Shown: positions 26,712 to 35,924 of the stretch, piece by piece
Position numbering within the stretch: position 1 is the stretch's first letter
How the letters are laid out: every line of letters starts with the position of its first letter
Assembly: GCF_000498535.1 (NCBI RefSeq)
Contig: NZ_AVGG01000002.1
Location: 186,001-250,000, forward strand
Direction of reading: 5' to 3'
From: Flavobacterium limnosediminis JC2902
Lineage (GTDB): Bacteria; Bacteroidota; Bacteroidia; Flavobacteriales; Flavobacteriaceae
DNA length: 64,000 nt
The notes under the pieces: model-generated
Databases searched by the model: none
The model's input: only the letters and a program-made list of their open reading frames with translations
Told to the model about the DNA's origin: nothing
Translations under genes and position numbers: made by a program

Positions 26712-29090
26712 ATGAAACTTAAAGAAATACTTCCGCTATTTCTAACCCTTTTATTACAAAACCTTAGCTTTTCTCAGGCAGAAACCGGTCAAAGCAGTGA
26801 AAAAACAGGAAACGCACTTACAGAATATTTCAAACTGGACAGAGAAAACATTCATCTTCACCTGAACAAAAATGTTTTCCTGACAAATGATGAAATTTGG
26901 TTTAAGGGGTACATCATCGAAAAAAAAAGCAAAAAACCGTATTTACCTACGACGAATGTTCTCATTGCATTGCACGATGAAAAAGGAACCAAAATCAAAA
27001 CCTGTTTATTTTATGCCGATAACGGTATTTTTGAAGGAAACATTAAACCAGACGAGAATCTAAGTACCGGCACATATTACCTTCAGGCGTACACCAATTA
27101 CATGAATAATTTCGCGGAAGATGAGTCTTCGGTTTTCGAACTTAAAATCATCAATCCGAATGACGGTAAAACAATCCCCAACACCAATACCATCAACTAC
27201 AACACGGTAACCACGGAATTCTTCCCGGAAAGCAGTGTGTTTTTAGAGGGAACATCCAACACGATTGCAATCAAAATCACCGATTGCAGCGGGAACGGCA
27301 TAAGCGTAAAGGATGGGGAAATTATCGACCCTAAGGGAGTCATTATTACAAATTTCAGTACCAATGAATTGGGTTACGGGAAATTTGAAATCGTTCAGAC
27401 AAAAAACCTACTATATAAGGCCGTTTTTAAAATTAACGATACCAAAACCGAGAAATTCCTACCAATGCCATCAGCTGCGGGGATAACTTTTTCAGCTAAC
27501 AATTACACTTTTGAAGACAAAACTACTTTAAAGATCAAAACCAACACGAACAGTCTGGCCCAATACACGAACGAACCTATAACGCTTGTTATCCAACAGA
27601 ATAATTACAGTTCCTTCTTCCCTTTTTCACTCACAAAAAACAGTACGGAACAATTATTCACTTTGCCGAATGAAAATTTCAAACCCGGAATCAATGCACT
27701 TTATCTGGTGGATAAAAATCATAAAAAAATTGCCGAAAGGATACTATTTAAACCTTTAAATTTTGACCGTAATATAGACCTGAAAGTCATTCGGAAACAA
27801 AATGATTCCATTCTTATCGGCGGTACCGGTGCAATCCGATCAGGAACGCTGAGCATTTCTGTTCTACCAAACGACACCAAGTCAATAACTGACAAGAAAA
27901 CAATCTACAGTTCGCTATTGTTAGACAACCAATTAAACGAAAAAACCACAAATGAAAATTATTATCTTTCCGATTTTTCAAAAAAGAAACACTACGAACT
28001 GGATACTTATCTGATTTGTCAAAAATCGAAATACAATTGGCAAAACATCCTAAACACACCACCTAAGGAAAACTTTGATTTTGACAGCGGATTAACCATT
28101 AAGGGAACCATCAATATTCCTGTCAAAGATAAGGCCTCCAAAGTGCAGATGAGTTCATTGACATCCGGGCTGGAAGAAGTCTCTTTAATCAACGATAAAA
28201 ATGAATTTTATTTTAAAAACATTTTAGTCTCCGATTCGACTCTGGTTCATTTTTCATTATTGGACAAAAAAGGACAAATTTCCGAAACAAAATTAGTTAC
28301 CCAGGTTTTAAACAACAACAGACCTTTCATAAAACCTTTTAAAAGTGAACAAAAAAAATGCCTTTTAACATTTTCGAACGATGCGAAAACTTCCGATTAT
28401 TCGTTTCCAAAGATTAATCCTGCCATTCAATTGGACAGCATGAGTATCGTTGTGAAAAAAAAAGGACCGAAACTTACACATGCAAAACGTTTCAACAACG
28501 ACATGGCAAAGGGTTTTAAAATTTTGGAAGCTGAGTCCGACAGAGACATTTTACAATTTATTGCCGCAAACGGATATATTGTTTCTATTGAATACGATAC
28601 GGTACGAATTTTAGGCATTAAACCCACTTCTTGGAAAGGCTCAAAAATGCCTAAAATATACTGGGACGATGTACCTGTTTTAGACTTCAATATACTTCGT
28701 AACTACTCTCTGCGATATGTTGATGAAATTTACGTAAACAAAGACGGGTATGGTGGCGGAATGGATGATTGCAACGGTATAATTCGAATTTATACAAAAA
28801 AGACAATGTTTAAAAGTTCTAAGTTAAAAATCCATTCGCAATCTTTTTTAGTCAAAAATGGATTTCATAAAATCAACCGCTATATAAATCCGAAGTACAC
28901 CAATTATACCGATGACGGATTTATAAACTTCGGAACAATTCATTGGGATCCCGATGTTGGCACGGACGAAAAGGGATCCTTCAGATTTACCATTCCGAAT
29001 TGCTCCCTAAAAACCGTTAAGGTAGTCATTGAAGGAATATCCTCAGACGGGCATTTAATTTCAGAAACAAAAAATATTGAAATCCCGTAA
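26712..29090 (+). CDS. MG2/TonB-plug surface protein, tandem copy 1
   Basis: 792 residues with a Sec signal peptide (about 1-21, ending LSFSQ). Residues about 40-150 form a macroglobulin-like MG2 domain (IHLHLNKNVFLTNDEIWFKGYI, STGTYYLQAYTNYMNNF). The middle is beta-rich, and about 620-700 is a TonB-receptor plug-like domain (IYWDDVPVLDF, VDEIYVNKDGYGGGMDDC, NGIIRIYTKK). No beta-barrel follows, so it is not a complete receptor. It ends with a beta-sandwich segment VVIEGISSDGHLISE. Likely periplasmic or at the outer membrane; function unknown. TATCTTAG (26684-26691) is a -7-like box. The next gene is its duplicate. Confidence 0.75.
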   Translation: MKLKEILPLFLTLLLQNLSFSQAETGQSSEKTGNALTEYFKLDRENIHLHLNKNVFLTNDEIWFKGYIIEKKSKKPYLPTTNVLIALHDEKGTKIKTCLFYADNGIFEGNIKPDENLSTGTYYLQAYTNYMNNFAEDESSVFELKIINPNDGKTIPNTNTINYNTVTTEFFPESSVFLEGTSNTIAIKITDCSGNGISVKDGEIIDPKGVIITNFSTNELGYGKFEIVQTKNLLYKAVFKINDTKTEKFLPMPSAAGITFSANNYTFEDKTTLKIKTNTNSLAQYTNEPITLVIQQNNYSSFFPFSLTKNSTEQLFTLPNENFKPGINALYLVDKNHKKIAERILFKPLNFDRNIDLKVIRKQNDSILIGGTGAIRSGTLSISVLPNDTKSITDKKTIYSSLLLDNQLNEKTTNENYYLSDFSKKKHYELDTYLICQKSKYNWQNILNTPPKENFDFDSGLTIKGTINIPVKDKASKVQMSSLTSGLEEVSLINDKNEFYFKNILVSDSTLVHFSLLDKKGQISETKLVTQVLNNNRPFIKPFKSEQKKCLLTFSNDAKTSDYSFPKINPAIQLDSMSIVVKKKGPKLTHAKRFNNDMAKGFKILEAESDRDILQFIAANGYIVSIEYDTVRILGIKPTSWKGSKMPKIYWDDVPVLDFNILRNYSLRYVDEIYVNKDGYGGGMDDCNGIIRIYTKKTMFKSSKLKIHSQSFLVKNGFHKINRYINPKYTNYTDDGFINFGTIHWDPDVGTDEKGSFRFTIPNCSLKTVKVVIEGISSDGHLISETKNIEIP

Positions 29091-29132
29091 ATACTTCTGG
29101 GAAAGAAATCAGAAAGAAATGAGGAGACAGAG

Positions 29133-29153
29133 TGCCCGGCATGATGTAATCTT
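29133..29153 (+). pseudogene. Relic of the groL 3' end
   Basis: 21 bases identical to groL 26573-26593: the last codons (PGMM), the stop and a few bases after. It is followed by a diverged copy of the groL terminator and then the second MG2/plug gene. It is the left edge of a tandem duplication whose unit began inside groL. Confidence 0.8.
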
Positions 29154-29174
29154 TAAAAAATAATTTTTTGTTAT

Positions 29175-29210
29175 AAAACTGTCTGGAGTAAAATTCAGGC
29201 AGTTTTTTTA
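29175..29210 (+). terminator. Duplicated terminator
   Basis: Stem aaactgtctgga/ttcaggcagttt with the same gtaaaa loop as the groL terminator. Two positions have become G-T wobbles, so pairing is kept. It ends the transcript of copy 1. Confidence 0.8.
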
Positions 29211-29238
29211 TATCTTCGCGAGATAATACTTACACTAA

Positions 29239-31617
29239 ATGAAATTTAGAAAAACACTTCTTATACTCTCTATGCTGGCGTTACAAAACACGGCGTTTTC
29301 TCAGGCAGAAAAAGGCAATATTACAGATAAAATAAGCGATGCCTTTACTGAGTATTTCAAAATGGACAGGGAAAACATCCACCTTCACCTGAACAAAAAT
29401 GTATTCCTTCCAAAAGATGAAATTTGGTTTAAAGGATACATCATCGAAAAGAAAAGTAAAAAACCTTATTTGCCCACTACAAATGTTAACATTGCATTGT
29501 ACGACGAAAAAGGAACCAAAATCAAAACCTATTTGTTTTATGCCGATAACAGTATTTTTGAAGGAAACATCAAAGTAGACGAGAATCTGAGTACCGGCAC
29601 TTATTACCTTCAGGTGTACACCAACTACATGAATAATTTTGCGGAGGATGAGTCTTCGGTTTTCGAACTTAAAATCATCAATCCGAATGACGGTAAAACA
29701 ATCCCCAACACCGATACCATCAACTACAATACCATAACTACGGAATTCTTCCCGGAAAGTACCGTGTTCTTGGAAGGAACATCCAACACTGTTGCAATCA
29801 GGATTGCCGATTGCAACGGAAACGGCCTAAGCGTAAAGGACGGGGAAATCATCGACCCACAGGGAGTCACTATTACAAATTTCAGCACTAATGACTTGGG
29901 TTATGGTAAATTTGAAATCGTTCAGACAAAAAATGTATTGTATAAGGCCGTCTTTAAAATTAACGATACGAAAACCGAAAAAATCCTGCCGATTCCAACA
30001 GCTACAGGAATAGCTTTTTCAACCAATAATTACACTTTTGGGAACAAAACGACGATAAAGGTAAAAACAAACACTGCCAGTTTAGCTGAATATAAAAACG
30101 AACCTCTGACACTCGTTATACAACAGGATGATTTTACATCTTATGTTCCCTTTTCATTCAAAGAAAACAGCACGGAACAATTATTGGCTTTGCCAAATGA
30201 AAATTTCATGGATGGTGTAAACGCGATTTATTTAGTTGATAAAAACCAGAAAAAAATTGCAGAAAGAATCATTTACAAGCCTTGGAAGTTTGATCGTAAC
30301 ATCGGTCTTAAAATTATAAAAAAACAAAACGACTCCCTCTTTATCAGCGGAACAAGCACGATACTGTCAGGTACGTTGAGCATTTCTGTCTTACCAAACG
30401 ACACCAAGTCCTTAAGCGACAAGAAAACGATGTACAATTCCTTTCTTTTGGACAACCAGTTAAGTGAAAAATCCACACACGGAAATTATTTCCTTTCCAA
30501 TTTTTCAAAGAGAAAACATTATGAATTAGACACTTACCTGATGTGCCAAAAGTCAAAATATAATTGGCAAAACATACTAACCACAGCACCTAAAGAAAAA
30601 TTTGATTTTGACAGCGGATTAACCATTAAGGGGACCATCAATATTCCAGTAAAAGACAAAGCTTCTAAAGTACAGATGAGCTCGTTGACATCAGGACTGA
30701 GTGAAGTCTCATTAATAAACGACAAAAACGAATTCTATTTTAAAAACATTTTGGTTTCCGATTCCACCTTGGTTCATTTTTCACTTCTAAACAAAAAAGA
30801 CCAGATGTATGAACTAAAATCGGCATCCCAGATTTTAAACAATAACCGACTTTTCATCAAACCTTTTAAAAACAACTTAAAAGACTGTCCTCTTGCAGTT
30901 ACTGCAAATCCGAACACATCGGACTATTCTTTTCCTAAGATTGCCAATACCATCCAATTGGACAGCGTAAGCATTGTTGCAAAAACTAAAGGACCGAAAC
31001 TTACTAATGTAAAACGTTTCAACAACTCGATGTCGAAAGGCTATAAAATTTCTGATGCTGATTGGTCCAGAGATATTCTGCAATTTATAGCCGCGAACGG
31101 ATACGATGTTAGCTACGATGGTGGTTCAGCGAAAATTTTAGGACGAAGAGTTACCTCTTTCCTAGGATCAAAAAGCCCTGCCGTTTATATGGACGATGTT
31201 CCTGTCTCCGACTTTAATCAGCTCATTGGCTACAACCTTAAATTTGTGGATGAAATCTACATAAATAAAAGCGGCTATGGCGGCGGTATGGATGCATCCA
31301 ACGGGATTATCCGTATTTACACCAAAAAGACAATCGGCGGAAATTCAAAAACAAAAATCAATTCGCAATCTTTCCTTATAAAAAATGGTTTCGAAAAAAC
31401 AAAACAATTTGTAAATCCGAAATACACTAGCTACAACAACGAAGGATTTATAAATTTCGGAACAATTCATTGGGAACCTTATGTTGAAACGGACGAAAAC
31501 GGAATATTCAATTTTTCAATTCCAAATTACTATCTGAAATCCCTTAAAGTAGTTATCGAAGGAATATCCTCCGACGGACAATTAATATCCGAGACAAAAA
31601 TTATCGAGATACCGTAA
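29239..31617 (+). CDS. MG2/TonB-plug surface protein, tandem copy 2
   Basis: 792 residues, the same length as the preceding gene and about three quarters identical by eye, with most nucleotide differences silent. Signal peptide about 1-21 (ending TAFSQ), MG2-like domain (IHLHLNKNVFLPKDEIWFKGYI), plug-like domain (VYMDDVPVSDFNQLIG, VDEIYINKSGYGGGMDASNG, IIRIYTKK) and C-terminal VVIEGISSDGQLISE. The plug segment is the most diverged part between the copies. TATCTTCG at 29211-29218 is the counterpart of the -7-like box of copy 1. Function unknown. Confidence 0.75.
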   Translation: MKFRKTLLILSMLALQNTAFSQAEKGNITDKISDAFTEYFKMDRENIHLHLNKNVFLPKDEIWFKGYIIEKKSKKPYLPTTNVNIALYDEKGTKIKTYLFYADNSIFEGNIKVDENLSTGTYYLQVYTNYMNNFAEDESSVFELKIINPNDGKTIPNTDTINYNTITTEFFPESTVFLEGTSNTVAIRIADCNGNGLSVKDGEIIDPQGVTITNFSTNDLGYGKFEIVQTKNVLYKAVFKINDTKTEKILPIPTATGIAFSTNNYTFGNKTTIKVKTNTASLAEYKNEPLTLVIQQDDFTSYVPFSFKENSTEQLLALPNENFMDGVNAIYLVDKNQKKIAERIIYKPWKFDRNIGLKIIKKQNDSLFISGTSTILSGTLSISVLPNDTKSLSDKKTMYNSFLLDNQLSEKSTHGNYFLSNFSKRKHYELDTYLMCQKSKYNWQNILTTAPKEKFDFDSGLTIKGTINIPVKDKASKVQMSSLTSGLSEVSLINDKNEFYFKNILVSDSTLVHFSLLNKKDQMYELKSASQILNNNRLFIKPFKNNLKDCPLAVTANPNTSDYSFPKIANTIQLDSVSIVAKTKGPKLTNVKRFNNSMSKGYKISDADWSRDILQFIAANGYDVSYDGGSAKILGRRVTSFLGSKSPAVYMDDVPVSDFNQLIGYNLKFVDEIYINKSGYGGGMDASNGIIRIYTKKTIGGNSKTKINSQSFLIKNGFEKTKQFVNPKYTSYNNEGFINFGTIHWEPYVETDENGIFNFSIPNYYLKSLKVVIEGISSDGQLISETKIIEIP

Positions 31618-31622
31618 AAACA

Positions 31623-31653
31623 AAAGCCGTTCAGAAATTCTGAACGGCTTTTT
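31623..31653. terminator. Bidirectional terminator
   Basis: Stem aaaagccgttcag/ctgaacggctttt with T and A runs on either side, between the convergent MG2/plug copy 2 and DUF2490 genes. Confidence 0.85.
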
Positions 31654-31672
31654 AATTAACGAACGCAACAAC

Positions 31673-32425
31673 TTACAAATCAAAATTGGTTACATAAGAA
31701 AGGCGCAGTGTTGGATTGCTTTCCTGGATCGTATTCGGATAATTCCAGATATACTGATGAATGAAGCACAATTGCACCTGATGATGCTTATTGAAATTGT
31801 ATCCTAAACCGGCAATTAACCGGTTCTGATTTAAAAATGTCTTTCCTGCATTGGCACCAATGTTCACGAAAACCTCATCGCCTGCTATAGCAGAGAGTTT
31901 CGTCACGCCATTGGAAGCCACCAAAGGATAAGTAGCTAAAAACATATACCGAAGTCGGTTTCTGTAGTCATAATGATCTACCTCATAATCACCTTCATTA
32001 TTTTTAACCGCTACACCCACGAATCGGTTCTCATCCCTCAAACGGTGCGTAAATTTGAAATTGCCGGAATTAGCAACATAAGTACCCTGAACCCAAACAT
32101 GATCTTCAGGAATTTCCGTTTTATTCATAGCCGGATCACCGTATACATATGTGTTATAATGCGAATATCCTACGCTGCCTATGAAAGTTTTGGTTAACTG
32201 ATAATCAAATGATGGTCTGATGAACCACTGTTGTTTTTCAGATAATCCATTAGCATACCGCATGGTGGTTTCAAATGAAAATGACGTTTTTTTACTCAAC
32301 ATGTTTTTACCGAAATAATGAAACCAAATATCATTATTGTGCGATTTAACCTGAGCCTCGGAACTTTGAGGCATAATGAAAGCCAGCAGCCCCAAAAGGA
32401 CTACCAAATATCTTCCTGTTCTCAT
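31673..32425 (-). CDS. DUF2490 outer-membrane protein
   Basis: 250 residues. Signal peptide about 1-24 (MRTGRYLVVLLGLLAFIMPQSSEA). The body alternates hydrophobic and polar residues as in a small outer-membrane barrel and ends with an aromatic-rich strand (LRLSYVTNFDL). The DUF2490 pattern appears in NDIWFHYFGKNMLSKKTSFSFETTMR, QQWFIRPSFDYQLT and RLRDENRF. Function unknown. A possible small gene ends 10 bases upstream. Confidence 0.75.
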   Translation of the reverse strand: MRTGRYLVVLLGLLAFIMPQSSEAQVKSHNNDIWFHYFGKNMLSKKTSFSFETTMRYANGLSEKQQWFIRPSFDYQLTKTFIGSVGYSHYNTYVYGDPAMNKTEIPEDHVWVQGTYVANSGNFKFTHRLRDENRFVGVAVKNNEGDYEVDHYDYRNRLRYMFLATYPLVASNGVTKLSAIAGDEVFVNIGANAGKTFLNQNRLIAGLGYNFNKHHQVQLCFIHQYIWNYPNTIQESNPTLRLSYVTNFDL

Positions 32426-32435
32426 ATCTTTTCTT

Positions 32436-32558
32436 TTAGTTAGTTGCCAATTTTCTTCCGGCGAATTTATGATTTGAAAGCGGCTTGTGTTTTTCCAATC
32501 CTTTGATTTTTACCGTCCCGTCGTCATGGCTTTCGTACTCGTTTTTAAAAAGATGCAA
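32436..32558 (-). CDS. Possible small protein or gene remnant (40 aa)
   Basis: An open frame that reads, from a TTG at 32558, to a TAA at 32436, ten bases before the DUF2490 ATG. The peptide is charged and protein-like (NEYESHDDGTVKIKGLE, KHKPLSNHKFAGRKLATN), and third positions look coding. The frame stays open about 16 codons further upstream, but with no ATG. A TTG-N20-TATACTTG promoter candidate lies at about 32580-32610. It may be a true small ORF cotranscribed with the DUF2490 gene, or the tail of a decayed gene. I do not recognise the family. Confidence 0.3.
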   Translation of the reverse strand: MHLFKNEYESHDDGTVKIKGLEKHKPLSNHKFAGRKLATN

Positions 32559-32760
32559 AATTACCCATAACGGAATGATATACAAGTATATTTTTTTATT
32601 AGTAGCAATACAAAAACATATACATTTTCAATAACAAAAGTCATCAAACGAGCACAATCCACCAGAAACGATGATTTTTACGACACTGAAAGTCACACAC
32701 TTTTTTCACACTAAAAAAAAAGCCTCAGCAGTTTGAGGCGATTTTATACTTTGTGAAAAT
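32559..32760. other. Spacer upstream of the small ORF
   Basis: Very A/T-rich DNA holding the promoter candidate for the small ORF/DUF2490 unit and, at its right end, the terminator of the metal operon. Nothing else recognisable. Confidence 0.4.
32713..32740 (-). terminator. Terminator of the metal operon
   Basis: On the minus strand, stem gcctca/tgaggc with loop aactgc and a run of nine T, 21 bases past the HMA gene stop. Confidence 0.8.
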
Positions 32761-33102
32761 TTACTTTCTATCATACTGACAACATTCGTGAAGTTTGTTA
32801 TACGACTCTTCGGGGCTTTTAACATCCTTGGTGTCGTGTCCCGCATTTGCTACTGCTTTTTCCACATCCATTGCTGAGCACTTCTGTTCATTAAAAACCA
32901 AATGCAAAATCTGATCATCGGAATGCCAAACCGCCGATTTTACTCCGGGAACAGAATACGCCGCTTTTTCGATACGTTTTTTACACATCTCGCAGTTGCC
33001 TTTCACCTCTACATCGTATTTGGCATTTTTGCTTTTCTTTTCCTGAGCCTGTACTGCGAATCCGAAAAGAGAAACCAACAGTATCATTAGCATATTTTTC
33101 AT
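32761..33102 (-). CDS. Exported heavy-metal-associated (HMA) domain protein
   Basis: 113 residues. Signal peptide about 1-19 (ending FAVQAQ), then one HMA ferredoxin-like fold with the metal site GNCEMCKKR (CxxC, about 36-39) and the typical VPGVKSAVWHSDDQILHLVF. A second cysteine-rich cluster HECCQYDRK ends the protein. It probably captures Cu(I) or a related soft metal in the periplasm. Third gene of an operon behind a TonB receptor (27 bases) and an HYC_CC_PP protein. Which metal is bound is inference. Confidence 0.85.
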   Translation of the reverse strand: MKNMLMILLVSLFGFAVQAQEKKSKNAKYDVEVKGNCEMCKKRIEKAAYSVPGVKSAVWHSDDQILHLVFNEQKCSAMDVEKAVANAGHDTKDVKSPEESYNKLHECCQYDRK

Positions 33103-33129
33103 AATGTCTTATTTTTTATAATTTGTAAC

Positions 33130-35370
33130 TTATTTAATTTTAAATCGGATTCCGGCATAATACATTTGTCCGAAAACAGGCGCATATATCATTGAGCTAT
33201 CAAAATATGGGCCAAACGGATTATCTGCCCCTAAGATAGCATTTTTTTGTTGATAATCTCCAATGTTCTCCCCTCCCACATAGACTTCAAACACGCTTGA
33301 GAAAGTTCGGGTAACCTGAGCATTCATGACCGAAAACGGATTCGAGAATTCATTCAGTTTATAGGGTTCCGGATTGGTCGACGTATTTGGCAAACGCTGT
33401 TTCCCCATCCAGTTGTAAGTAAAATCGAATTTCCATTGTTTTCCTTTTTCCTTGATATGGGTTTCGTAAGCCAGATTGGTAAAAAACCGGTGTCTTGCCT
33501 GTAACGGGCGTTCCAAAGTACCTGACAGATAATCGGTTTTGATATCGTAGAATTTATATGCCGTACGAACCGACAGATGTGTCATCAGATCAACGTTAAA
33601 ATCAATTTGCAAACTGTTTGCATACGACTTCCCGTCTAAATTGTGAAAAACGACTTCCTGCGGACTCTTATCAACATCTACTACCGCCTGATTCTGGAAA
33701 TCCGTTCGGTAGTAATCCAGCGTTACTTCCGCTTTTTTACCAAACAACTGGAATCCCTGCATAAAGCTCAGTCCGTAATTCCAGGCAATTTCGGGATCCA
33801 ATCCGTAGATATTTCCGTTAGCATTGGTTACCGAGAAAATTCTTGAACTGGCGAAAAGGTTTTGGTTTTCTGCAAAAATATTAGCGCTGCGTTTTCCTCT
33901 TCCCGCCGAAACCCGCAATACTGCTTTCTTCCACGGATTATAACGCACGTGAACCCTTGGCGTGAAAAAAGCACCCAAACGGTTGTGCATATCAAAACGA
34001 GCTCCGGCCACCAAACTAAAATTATCAGTGTTATCATAGGTGTACTCGAAAAATGCGCCTAAGGAATTGTCTCTTCGGCTCACATCCATTGGCGTTCCCA
34101 CCGTTACAAATTCGTTGTAATCATCGGAAGTAAAATTTAATCCGGTGGCGAATTTATTCAGCGTGTTAGTGATAATCGAATTAAAAATCAGGTTGGAATA
34201 GAAACTGTTTTGCTGAATATTGTATTGGTTTAAACCGAAATACGATTCCTGACTGTGATAGTTAAACGAGTTTTGAAAACCGATACTCTGCCAAGGCATA
34301 TCCGGAAAAACGTACCCTAATTTAGAAGAAACCTCCATTTTTTCGGTGTTGATTTCGGATCCCCAGGCATTGGTAGTTCCTCTGTCGGTATCCGGATCGA
34401 ACGCTACCTGACCCGCTTGTTTCTCGTCCTTCATGTAACGGACATTCAGGAAGCTTACCCAACCTTTTTCCAGATTGTTGTACTGCCAACGGTTCATGAT
34501 GTTGATCTGATTTCCCAGCGGATTGTCCAAAAATCCGTCGTCGTTCATATCCTTTTTGGAGGCGCGGGTACTACCGTGAACAAACAAGCTGCTGCTTAGT
34601 TTATCGGTGAATTTTTTGTTGAAATGTGTATTCAGTTCGAAACGACTGTCGGTTGAACCGTACGCGTTTAAGTAAAACGGAATGTCGTTAGCGGGTTTGA
34701 TCAACTCGGTGTTAATCTGTCCCGAAATACTCTCGTAGCCGTTTACCACACTTCCCGCTCCTTTTGTAATCTGGATACTTTCTACCCAGGTTCCCGGGAT
34801 AAAAGACAGTCCATAGGCTTGGGAAGCACCTCGAACCGAAGGAATATTTTCTTCGGCAATTAAAATGTACGGACTGGTTAATCCCAACATTTTAATTTGT
34901 TTGCTACCGGAAACGGCATCCGAGAAATTCACATCGATGGACGGATTGGTTTCGAAACTTTCCGAAAGGTTACAACAGGCTGCCTTTAGCAGTTCTTTAC
35001 TGCTCATCGTGGTTACATTGGCCGTTTTTACATAGGATTTCTGAAGCGAGTTTCGCTTGGTGGTTACCACTACTTCATCCAGACTTTTATTAGGCTGCAA
35101 CTGTACTTTGATTTCCTTTGGCTCGTGAACCATCAGCGAAATACTTTGATACCCCATATAACTCACGGTTATTTCGTGGCTTCCCGGATTCATCGGCAGG
35201 CTGAAAAATCCGTTATCGTCTGTAGCCGTTCCTTTTTCGGTTCCCTTCCAGATTACTGAAGCCCCGGATAAAGGATTATTTTTTTCGTCGGTTACGGTTC
35301 CCGACACGTTTTCCTGAGCGAATACAGCATTGGCTGACAGCATAAGGAAAACCATAATATATTTATACAT
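33130..35370 (-). CDS. TonB-dependent receptor, probably for copper
   Basis: 746 residues. Signal peptide about 1-18, CarboxypepD_reg-like domain about 20-95 (VSGTVTDEKNNPLSGASVIWKG), plug about 105-220 (SLDEVVVTTKRNS, TKGAGSVVNGYESISGQINTE), then a 22-strand-type barrel to the C-terminal GQMYYAGIRFKIK. The plug has an unusual AACCNLSESFETNPS segment with a cysteine pair. TonB/ExbBD-driven outer-membrane uptake. Its neighbours (HMA protein, HYC_CC_PP protein) suggest a metal, most likely copper; this is inferred from context. Confidence 0.88.
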   Translation of the reverse strand: MYKYIMVFLMLSANAVFAQENVSGTVTDEKNNPLSGASVIWKGTEKGTATDDNGFFSLPMNPGSHEITVSYMGYQSISLMVHEPKEIKVQLQPNKSLDEVVVTTKRNSLQKSYVKTANVTTMSSKELLKAACCNLSESFETNPSIDVNFSDAVSGSKQIKMLGLTSPYILIAEENIPSVRGASQAYGLSFIPGTWVESIQITKGAGSVVNGYESISGQINTELIKPANDIPFYLNAYGSTDSRFELNTHFNKKFTDKLSSSLFVHGSTRASKKDMNDDGFLDNPLGNQINIMNRWQYNNLEKGWVSFLNVRYMKDEKQAGQVAFDPDTDRGTTNAWGSEINTEKMEVSSKLGYVFPDMPWQSIGFQNSFNYHSQESYFGLNQYNIQQNSFYSNLIFNSIITNTLNKFATGLNFTSDDYNEFVTVGTPMDVSRRDNSLGAFFEYTYDNTDNFSLVAGARFDMHNRLGAFFTPRVHVRYNPWKKAVLRVSAGRGKRSANIFAENQNLFASSRIFSVTNANGNIYGLDPEIAWNYGLSFMQGFQLFGKKAEVTLDYYRTDFQNQAVVDVDKSPQEVVFHNLDGKSYANSLQIDFNVDLMTHLSVRTAYKFYDIKTDYLSGTLERPLQARHRFFTNLAYETHIKEKGKQWKFDFTYNWMGKQRLPNTSTNPEPYKLNEFSNPFSVMNAQVTRTFSSVFEVYVGGENIGDYQQKNAILGADNPFGPYFDSSMIYAPVFGQMYYAGIRFKIK

Positions 35371-35431
35371 GATTTTGATTTTAATGTTTCAATAGGAATT
35401 GGTTCCGATTAAATCGGAAAATCTGAAAACA

Positions 35432-35866
35432 TTAAAATCTGTCGTAGAAGAGGTATTGGCAATAGAGTTTGTAGAGTGGCGGCGCATTACTGTCGCAATA
35501 AAACGACGGAGTATCGCTTTTTAAATTATTTTCCGCAAGATTAATCAGCGCTTCCGGTGCTTTCCATCCTTCAACGAAAGTAAAAACCCCTAAATCTAAC
35601 TGAAAACTTTTTACGATTACTTCATCGGAAAGTGATTTTTTCAAATCAACTTTACTGTTGGAACAGCAGGTATCATGCTCATCGGAAGAAGCACAACACG
35701 TTTCCTGTTTTTCAATTTCCTTTACTTCGCAGGGTTCCGATTTTTTGTAGTCCAATGAAATTTCGGCCAATTCACCGCCGCAATAATGCACATTGAACGC
35801 CAGTCCGACATTGGAAACCAATATCAGCATAGCTAAAACAAAACTAATGTGCTTATTTATTTTCAT
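35432..35866 (-). CDS. HYC_CC_PP family protein
   Basis: 144 residues. Signal peptide about 1-23. The three marks that name the family are present in order: HYCGGEL (about 27-33), cysteine pairs ETCCASS and DTCCSNS (about 56-69) and NAPPLYKLYCQ (about 128-138). It is thought to be a periplasmic or membrane-attached metal-related protein of Bacteroidota; the function is not established. First gene of the three-gene operon, 61 bases before the TonB receptor, with a good promoter upstream. Confidence 0.85.
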   Translation of the reverse strand: MKINKHISFVLAMLILVSNVGLAFNVHYCGGELAEISLDYKKSEPCEVKEIEKQETCCASSDEHDTCCSNSKVDLKKSLSDEVIVKSFQLDLGVFTFVEGWKAPEALINLAENNLKSDTPSFYCDSNAPPLYKLYCQYLFYDRF

Positions 35867-35882
35867 TTTGTTAAAATCAGAT

Positions 35883-35915
35883 CAAAAGTAAGGCTTTTTT
35901 TGAATTTCAAAACAA
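35883..35915 (-). promoter_or_regulatory. Promoter of the HYC_CC_PP/TonB/HMA operon
   Basis: Minus-strand TACTTTTG (35890-35883) matches TAnnTTTG exactly. Two TTG candidates precede it, with spacers of 17 (35910-35908) or 22 (35915-35913). No obvious metal-regulator operator seen. Confidence 0.6.
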
Positions 35916-35924
35916 AAATTACTG

